A DNA stretch of 64,000 nucleotides from Miltoncostaea oceani (GTDB lineage Bacteria > Actinomycetota > Thermoleophilia > Miltoncostaeales > Miltoncostaeaceae): assembly GCF_018141545.1 (NCBI RefSeq), contig NZ_CP064356.1:2307001-2371000 (forward strand), read 5' to 3'. Under the pieces are notes generated by a model. It searched no databases and was not told the origin of the DNA. It worked only from the letters and a program-made list of their open reading frames with translations. Positions within the stretch are counted from its first letter, which is position 1, and every line of letters begins with the position of its first letter. The position numbers were made by a program, and so were the translations under genes. This document shows positions 59,140-64,000 of this stretch, in pieces.

Positions 59140-59187
59140 GAGGGGGTCCCGGGACCGGCGGGGCTGCGGTCCCCGCGCGCGCGGTTG

Positions 59188-59595
59188 CTAGCCGGCGGCG
59201 TCCCACCAGTCGCGGAGTCCCTCGACGTCGTCGCGCCGGCCGTCGCCGAGGCTCGGAGCGCCGAAGACCAGGATCTCGAGCCCGTCCGGGCCGGCCTCGT
59301 AACCGCGCCACGTGCCGGCGGGCACCCGCACCGCATCCCATTCGGCGAGGGCGACGACCTCGTCGTCGAGCTTCACCCGGCCACTGCCGCGCACGACGAC
59401 GTAGACCTCCTCCTGACGCGCGTGCGTGTGGCCGTATGGGAAGCGGTACCCCGGCGGGATGCGCTGGTAGCTGAGGCCGGACTCCGCGAGCCCGAGCGCG
59501 TCGGTCGCGAGGCGGAACTCGAGGTCCGGGGCGCCGTCGAACCGGGCGCCGACGTCCTCCGGGTCCCTCCTGAGGTTCCGGTGGGTGAACGGCAT
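59188..59595 (-). CDS. cupin-domain protein
   Basis: The 135-aa protein has a cupin barrel with metal-binding histidines in PYGHTHARQEEVYVVVRGSGRVKLDDE (GX5HXH-X-E pattern) and the second motif PAGTWRGYEAGPDGLEILVFG, which lacks the usual final His. It could bind a divalent metal or a small sugar or ligand. Reaction unknown. It lies upstream of the DUF4386 gene with the 48-bp element between them, so it may be in a separate unit. Confidence 0.88.
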   Translation of the reverse strand: MPFTHRNLRRDPEDVGARFDGAPDLEFRLATDALGLAESGLSYQRIPPGYRFPYGHTHARQEEVYVVVRGSGRVKLDDEVVALAEWDAVRVPAGTWRGYEAGPDGLEILVFGAPSLGDGRRDDVEGLRDWWDAAG

Positions 59596-59621
59596 GTCGC
59601 GATGCTACCCCCGGCCCCCGG

Positions 59622-60227
59622 TCACGCCCCGGGCGGCGTCAGCCCCCTCCGCATCGCGCCGCGCTTCCAGACGAAGTCGAGGATGCCGGGCCGCCAGAAG
59701 ATGCGGGCGTCCATGAAGCCGCCGCCGTGGACGAACGCGATGTCGATGACGTGCTCCGCGGCCACCGCGATCGGGATCTCGGTGCGCAGCGCCCCGATGT
59801 CGATGACGACGGTGCCGGTCATGCCGGTGAACGGCCAGGTCTGGACGGTGAGGCTGAGGAGCCGCGCGCCCTGACCGACGCCCTGGAAGTTGAGGTTGAC
59901 GCCCGACATGAACTCGGTCGGGAACGTCGCCGGCAGCCGCCACCAGACCTGGTCGTTGCCGGGCCCCGCGCCCCACGACCCCTCGAACGCGTCCACCCAG
60001 GCCCCCGGGTCCGCCTGGTACGGCGCCTGCGGCGAGAGGCGGTGCGACGCCGTGCCGAAGACCGCCGCGGTCGCGCCATAGCCGAGCCCGCGGATGCGGG
60101 CGGCGCGCGTCGTCGCGCGGAGCGCGCCGGGGACGGGGAAGGACCTCAGCGTGCCGCTCGCCGGGTCGGCGACGTCGTGGATCCGCTGCCCCGGCCCGTC
60201 GGATCGGGCCACACCCGTCGTGCCCAT
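59622..60227 (-). CDS. hypothetical beta-rich protein (201 aa)
   Basis: The protein has an unrecognised fold rich in beta strands: VWWRLPATFPTEFMSGVNLNF, SLTVQTWPFTGMTGTVVIDIG, IPIAVAAEHVIDIAFVHGG, DARIFWRPGILDFVWKRG. It has no signal peptide. A strong GGAGGTG site precedes the ATG. It is in the same direction as the VanY-like gene upstream but separated by 44 nt. Function unknown. Confidence 0.72.
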   Translation of the reverse strand: MGTTGVARSDGPGQRIHDVADPASGTLRSFPVPGALRATTRAARIRGLGYGATAAVFGTASHRLSPQAPYQADPGAWVDAFEGSWGAGPGNDQVWWRLPATFPTEFMSGVNLNFQGVGQGARLLSLTVQTWPFTGMTGTVVIDIGALRTEIPIAVAAEHVIDIAFVHGGGFMDARIFWRPGILDFVWKRGAMRRGLTPPGA

Positions 60228-60271
60228 CGGCACCTCCGGAACGTCGGGGGCCGAGGATACCCCGGGTGGGG

Positions 60272-60937
60272 TCACCCCCGCATCCGGGGGTCCTGCGTGG
60301 GATCGGCGTAGGGGGGCGGGCACCCCCTGGCGGCGGCGTCGGGTCGCAGCTCGTAGTGCCAGGGTTCGTTGCGGTAGGTCTGGCAGAGCCCGTGGGCGCG
60401 TCCGTACGCGGACAGCCACGCCATCGCGTCGGCGCCTCCGATGTCGACGGCGTCGCCGGACACGTGCGCGGACGTCTCGGGGGTGGCGACCCACCGCGCG
60501 GCCTCCGCCTCCGAGCCGTACCTCGCGATGGCCTCGTCGAGCAGGCGTCGCTGGTACGCGGGGGACCTCCGGCCGCTGTCGACGAGGATCGCGACGCCGT
60601 CGCCCGCGGCGTCGGTCGCGGCGGCCCGGAGGGCGCGGAGCAGGGCGGGGTCGAGGCCGGCGACGCCGGGGACGTCGTCGTCGAAGACGGTGGTGTCGTC
60701 GGGGACGGCGCCGTCGGCCGCCCCGAGGTCACCCGGGTCCGCGGGGCGTGGGACGTCGGCGGCTGGCGTGGCGGGCGGCGACGCCGCCACGGTCGCGGAC
60801 GGAGACGGGGACGGCGACGCCGGGACCATGTGGCCGACGGCCACGGCGAGCGCGACGACCGCCGCGAGAAGGCCGGTGGCGCGGGCCCGGCGGATCCGGA
60901 TGCGGCGCGCCGGGGGGGCTCGTCGGACGTGGGGCAT
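60272..60937 (-). CDS. secreted M15 D-Ala-D-Ala carboxypeptidase (VanY-like)
   Basis: The 221-aa protein has a signal anchor (about residues 20-40, ATGLLAAVVALAVAVGHMV), a Ser/Pro linker, and a VanY/M15 zinc domain. Landmarks are SGRRSPAYQRRLLDEAI, SAHVSGDAVDIGG (HX6D) and NEPWHYEL (ExxWH zinc ligand). It trims peptidoglycan stems by removing D-Ala. It is divergent from a two-component system 85 nt away. That VanY-VanRS-like layout suggests the system controls it. Confidence 0.9.
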   Translation of the reverse strand: MPHVRRAPPARRIRIRRARATGLLAAVVALAVAVGHMVPASPSPSPSATVAASPPATPAADVPRPADPGDLGAADGAVPDDTTVFDDDVPGVAGLDPALLRALRAAATDAAGDGVAILVDSGRRSPAYQRRLLDEAIARYGSEAEAARWVATPETSAHVSGDAVDIGGADAMAWLSAYGRAHGLCQTYRNEPWHYELRPDAAARGCPPPYADPTQDPRMRG

Positions 60938-60969
60938 GCCCCCATGGAAGGCGGCACGGTGTTGCCCGC

Positions 60970-60999
60970 GCGTATCCGGTTCCCGATACGCCCGCGATA
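60970..60999. promoter_or_regulatory. direct GATAC repeats, response-regulator site
   Basis: Two direct GATAC repeats start at 60984 and 60995, spaced 11 bp, one helical turn, as OmpR/PhoB-family regulators prefer. A CGTATC at 60970 makes an inverted partner. They lie between the divergent VanY-like and response-regulator genes. Confidence 0.6.
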
Positions 61000-61009
61000 C
61001 ACCCCCTCG

Positions 61010-61015
61010 TTAGCA
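61010..61015 (+). promoter_or_regulatory. -10 box (TAGCAT) of the response regulator gene
   Basis: TAGCAT ends 7 nt before the ATG at 61023, again leaderless spacing. The upstream direct repeats fit activation by the regulator itself. Confidence 0.45.
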
Positions 61016-61022
61016 TCGGGGG

Positions 61023-61700
61023 ATGCGCGTGCTGCTCGTCGAGGACGAGCCCTACCTGGCGGACGCGATCCGGGACGGCCTGCGCCTGGAGGCGATCGCG
61101 GCGGACGTCGCCGGCGACGGCGACACCGCCCTGGCGCTGCTGGGCGTGACCGCGTACGACATCGCCGTCCTCGACCGCGACATCCCCGGCCCCTCCGGCG
61201 ACGAGGTCGCGGCGCGGATCGTCGCGTCGGGCAGCGGCATGCCGATCCTGATGCTGACCGCCGCCGACCGCCTCGACGACAAGGCGTCGGGGTTCGAGCT
61301 CGGCGCCGACGACTACCTGACGAAGCCGTTCGAGCTGCGCGAGCTCGTCCTCCGCCTCCGGGCGCTCGACCGGCGGCGGGCGCACAACCGGCCGCCGGTG
61401 CGGGAGATCGCCGGCCTGCGCCTCGACCCGTTCCGCCGGGAGGTCCACCGCGACGGCCGGTACGTGCCGCTCACCCGCAAGCAGTTCGCGGTGCTGGAGG
61501 TGCTCGTCGCCGCCGACGGCGGCGTGGTCAGCGCCGAGGAGCTGCTCGAGCGGGCGTGGGACGAGAACGCCGACCCGTTCACCAACGCCGTGCGCATCAC
61601 CGTGTCCGGTCTGCGGAAGCGGCTCGGCGAGCCGCGGGTCATCGGGACGGTGCCGGGGGTCGGTTACCGCATCGACGCCGGACCGGCCGAGGGGGGCTGA
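61023..61700 (+). CDS. OmpR-family response regulator
   Basis: The 225-aa protein has a receiver (residues 1-115) with the acidic pair in LLVEDEPYLADAI, the phospho-acceptor Asp51 (VLDRDIPG) and Lys101 (LTKPFE). A winged-helix output domain (about 130-218) carries LTRKQFAVLEVLVAADGGVV and AVRITVSGLRKRL. It pairs with the kinase starting 1 nt after its stop. The likely target is the divergent VanY-like gene and itself. Confidence 0.95.
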   Translation: MRVLLVEDEPYLADAIRDGLRLEAIAADVAGDGDTALALLGVTAYDIAVLDRDIPGPSGDEVAARIVASGSGMPILMLTAADRLDDKASGFELGADDYLTKPFELRELVLRLRALDRRRAHNRPPVREIAGLRLDPFRREVHRDGRYVPLTRKQFAVLEVLVAADGGVVSAEELLERAWDENADPFTNAVRITVSGLRKRLGEPRVIGTVPGVGYRIDAGPAEGG

Positions 61701-61701
61701 C

Positions 61702-62868
61702 GTGGCGCGCCCCCCCGGGTTGAGCGTCCGCATGAGGCTCACCCTCAGCTACGCGGGGTTCCTGATGCTCGCCGGAGGCCTGCTGCTGGCCGCCGTCTGG
61801 GTGTTCCTGCTGCGGTACGTCCCGGACCGCGCGATGCTGATCAACGCCGAGCCGAACAGCTTCGACGTCTTCCCGGTCCGGTCGGAGCTGCTGCGGGTCT
61901 TCGCCCCGCGCGCGGCGGTGGTGCTGCTGGTCCTGCTGGTGTTCGGCCTGGTGGGCGGGTGGTTCCTGGCGGGCCGGATGCTCGCCCCCCTCGGCCGCAT
62001 CACGGACGCGACGCGCACCGCGGCGGCGGGGTCCCTGTCGCACCGGATCGCGCTGGAGGGCCGGCAGGACGAGTTCCGCGAGCTGGCCGACGCGTTCGAC
62101 GCGATGCTGGCGCGGCTGGAGGCGCACGTCGCGGAGCAGCAGCGGTTCGCCGCCAACGCGTCCCACGAGCTGCGCACGCCGCTGGCGACCACGCAGACGC
62201 TGCTCGACGTCGCCCGCCGGGACCCCGACACCGACCCCGCGGAGCTGGTCGAGCGCCTCCACGCCGTGAACGCCCGCGCGATCGACCTGACGGAGGCGCT
62301 CCTCCTGCTGGGCCGCGCCGACCGGCGGGCGTTCACCCGCGAGGACGTCGACCTGTCCCTCGCGGTGGAGGAGGCGGTCGAGACCCTCCTCCCCCTCGCG
62401 GAGGACCGCGGCGTGACGATCGCGACCTCCGGCGACGTGACGCCCACCACCGGCTCGCACGCCCTGCTGCTGCAGCTGACGACGAACCTCGTGCACAACG
62501 CGATCGTCCACAACCTCCCCCGGGACGGCGCCGTGTGGGTCGCGACCGCCACGGGCCCGGCGGGGGCGGTCGTCACGGTCGAGAACACCGGAGGGGAGCT
62601 CACCCCCGAGGTCGTCGCCACGCTCGTCGAGCCGTTCCAGCGCGGCACCGAACGCGTCCGCGGCGCCCACGCCGGCGCCGGCCTCGGCCTGGCGATCGTG
62701 AGGAGCATCACCGAGGCCCACGACGGGACCCTCACGCTCGAGCCCCGCGCCGGCGGAGGGCTCCGCGTCACGGTCGCGCTGCCCGCGGCGGCCCCCGGGG
62801 GCGGCCCGCCGCCGGTCGCACGTCCCGTCGCCGCCCTCCCCCACCGCGGGCGGGTCACGGGCCCCTGA
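61702..62868 (+). CDS. sensor histidine kinase
   Basis: The 388-aa membrane kinase has TM1 (about residues 14-36) and a short extracytoplasmic loop (about 38-68). TM2 (about 70-92), HAMP (about 93-145), HisKA with His155 (ANASHELRTPL) and HATPase (TTNLVHNAIVHN, VENTGGEL, HAGAGLGLAIVRSI) follow. The short periplasmic loop suggests it senses a membrane or cell-wall change. It pairs with the preceding response regulator. Confidence 0.94.
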   Translation: MARPPGLSVRMRLTLSYAGFLMLAGGLLLAAVWVFLLRYVPDRAMLINAEPNSFDVFPVRSELLRVFAPRAAVVLLVLLVFGLVGGWFLAGRMLAPLGRITDATRTAAAGSLSHRIALEGRQDEFRELADAFDAMLARLEAHVAEQQRFAANASHELRTPLATTQTLLDVARRDPDTDPAELVERLHAVNARAIDLTEALLLLGRADRRAFTREDVDLSLAVEEAVETLLPLAEDRGVTIATSGDVTPTTGSHALLLQLTTNLVHNAIVHNLPRDGAVWVATATGPAGAVVTVENTGGELTPEVVATLVEPFQRGTERVRGAHAGAGLGLAIVRSITEAHDGTLTLEPRAGGGLRVTVALPAAAPGGGPPPVARPVAALPHRGRVTGP

Positions 62869-62885
62869 ACGACGGGCGGTCCGCT

Positions 62886-62968
62886 CGTCCCATCGGGACG
62901 ATGCGTCGCGACGGCGCCCCCCGGATGCTCCGCGCGAGGACGGCGCGCCGTGCCGTCCGTCCGGACGG
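62886..62968. promoter_or_regulatory. two dyads upstream of the P-type ATPase
   Basis: CGTCCC-ATC-GGGACG (62886-62900) and the perfect palindrome CCGTCCGGACGG (62957-62968) lie in the 169-nt gap before the ATPase GTG. They may be operators. Otherwise the gap holds nothing I can name. Confidence 0.45.
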
Positions 62969-63037
62969 GAGGGCGAGGGTGGCACGCACGATCCCCGTTG
63001 CGCCGATCACGCCGGGCCCCGCGCCCGGGTCCGGCCC

Positions 63038-64000
63038 GTGAGGGCCCCGGCGGCCGCCGGCGAGGCGACCGTCCCACCCCACGCGCACGACGCCGACGGG
63101 GTCGTCGGCGACCTGGGCTCGGACGCCGCCTCCGGCCTGACCGCGGCCGAGGCCGCCGACCGGCTGGGCCGGCTCGGCCCGAACGAGATCGCCGCCGAGG
63201 CGCCCCCGTCGATCGGGCAGATCGCCCTCGCCCAGCTGCGCGAGCCGATGAACATCATGCTCGTCGCGGTGACGGTGGTGAGCCTGGTGATCGGCGAGGT
63301 GTCGACCGCCGTGATCGTCGCCCTCCTGATCCTGCTCAACCTGGTGCTCGGGACCCGGCAGGAGCTGCAGGCGCGCGCCACGATCGACGCGCTCGCGAAC
63401 CTCCAGGTGACGCAGGCGAAGGTGGTGCGCGACGGGACGGTGGCCCTGATCCCGGCGACGGGGGTGGTCCCCGGCGATCTCGTGCAGCTCGAGGCGGGCG
63501 ACATCGTCCCCGCCGATGGGCGCCTCGTGCGCGCCGCGACGCTGGAGGCGCAGGAGGCGGCGCTGACCGGCGAGAGCGCCCCGGTCGCGAAGGACGCCGC
63601 GGTGGTCCTCCCGCCGGACACCCCCGTCGGCGACCGCGCCAACATGCTCTTCCAGAACACGGCGGTGACCCGCGGGGCGGCGTCGATGGTGGTCACCGCG
63701 ACCGGCATGGGGACCCAGATGGGTCAGATCGCGACGATGCTGACCTCGGTCACCCGCACCCGGTCCCCCCTGCAACGGGAGCTGGACACGCTCACGAAGG
63801 TGCTGGGGGTGGTCGCGTGGACGGCGGTGGCCGTCATCGTCGTCGTCGGCCTGGCGCGCGGCGAGTCGTTCACCGACGTCGTCCTGCTCGGCACGGCGAT
63901 GGCGATCTCGGCGATCCCGACCGGCATGCCCGCGTTCGTGTCGGGGCTCCTGTCGCTCGGCTCGAAGCAGCTCGCCGAGGCGAAGGCCGTCGTGAAGAAC
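63038..64000 (+). CDS. P-type cation-transporting ATPase (partial, runs off the end)
   Basis: About 321 codons are visible. The cytoplasmic N-terminus has GLTAAEAADRLGRLGPNEIAA. TM1 and TM2 follow (MNIMLVAVTVVSLVIGEVST, AVIVALLILLNLVLG), then the actuator domain with the TGES loop (ALTGESAPVAKDAAVV) and TM3/TM4 with AISAIPTGMPAFVSGLL in place of PEGLP. The window ends at AKAVVKN, just before the expected DKTGT. The PTGMP motif fits a cation-pump subgroup of unclear ion. Confidence 0.9.
   Translation, partial: MRAPAAAGEATVPPHAHDADGVVGDLGSDAASGLTAAEAADRLGRLGPNEIAAEAPPSIGQIALAQLREPMNIMLVAVTVVSLVIGEVSTAVIVALLILLNLVLGTRQELQARATIDALANLQVTQAKVVRDGTVALIPATGVVPGDLVQLEAGDIVPADGRLVRAATLEAQEAALTGESAPVAKDAAVVLPPDTPVGDRANMLFQNTAVTRGAASMVVTATGMGTQMGQIATMLTSVTRTRSPLQRELDTLTKVLGVVAWTAVAVIVVVGLARGESFTDVVLLGTAMAISAIPTGMPAFVSGLLSLGSKQLAEAKAVVKN

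Noticed and set aside
1-64000. Mobile elements or integrated phage
   Set aside because: I searched for transposase and integrase motifs and flanking inverted repeats and saw none. The only tRNA has no adjacent integrase or duplicated 3' end.

Overview
The window is very GC-rich double-stranded chromosome with dense, mostly short transcription units. Many genes overlap by four bases (ATGA or GTGA) or abut as TGATG. Several genes look leaderless, with a TANNNT-like box about 6-7 nt before an ATG or GTG. Together with a PadR gene, an ECF sigma factor, SpoIIE-type phosphatase, paired dynamin-like GTPases and an actinobacterial-type Ung (GQDPYP), this points to an actinobacterium, possibly a deep-branching one such as Thermoleophilia. 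That placement is an inference. I saw no transposase, integrase, phage gene or CRISPR array.

Layout. 1-13.9 kb: PadR and TetR regulators, a GDPD/PhoU/enoyl-CoA hydratase operon, a 5'-3' exonuclease, a secreted HtrA-like protease, a YceI/FMN-reductase/small-membrane-protein operon facing a MarR regulator, TypA, and O-acetylhomoserine sulfhydrylase. 13.9-19.1 kb: an ECF sigma/anti-sigma pair divergent from a four-gene operon (lipoprotein, secreted protein, unknown protein, MFS exporter). The lipoprotein and the anti-sigma factor carry the same unrecognised domain. 19.1-24 kb: a PAS-SpoIIE phosphatase with a coupled 51-aa protein, an orphan DNA methyltransferase, an animal-type haem peroxidase and an SRPBCC protein. 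24.5-26.6 kb: a PRC-barrel/anti-sigma-kinase operon. 26.8-32.9 kb: an alpha/beta hydrolase broken by an amber codon, an MBL hydrolase, an AraC regulator, thymidine kinase and PrpE. 33.1-41.4 kb: L,D-transpeptidase, ice-binding-like protein, hybrid histidine kinase, Ung, a Vps62-domain membrane protein, and an EAL-DICT gene with a frameshift.

41.6-42.2 kb is an unusual non-coding array of GAGGTCCATTTGG motifs. 42.2-47.8 kb holds two dynamin-like GTPases, a tRNA-Leu(CAG), an acyltransferase and a polyprenyl synthase. 47.8-52.5 kb is a tightly coupled eight-gene operon of mostly unrecognised cytoplasmic proteins: Ig-like folds, a protein with a histone-H1-like lysine tail, a CrtC/AttH-like lipocalin protein and an SCP2-like protein. 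I regard it as the best candidate for an undescribed system. 52.6-64 kb: a methyltransferase, TetR plus a degenerate receiver, a CBS/CorC transporter-like protein coupled to an MFS exporter, a LysR regulator and DUF4386 protein linked by a duplicated 48-bp element, a cupin, a VanY-like peptidase divergent from a two-component system, and the start of a P-type ATPase that runs off the end.

Starts were chosen from overlaps, Shine-Dalgarno matches and leaderless boxes. Functions rest on motif recognition by eye, with no database search.
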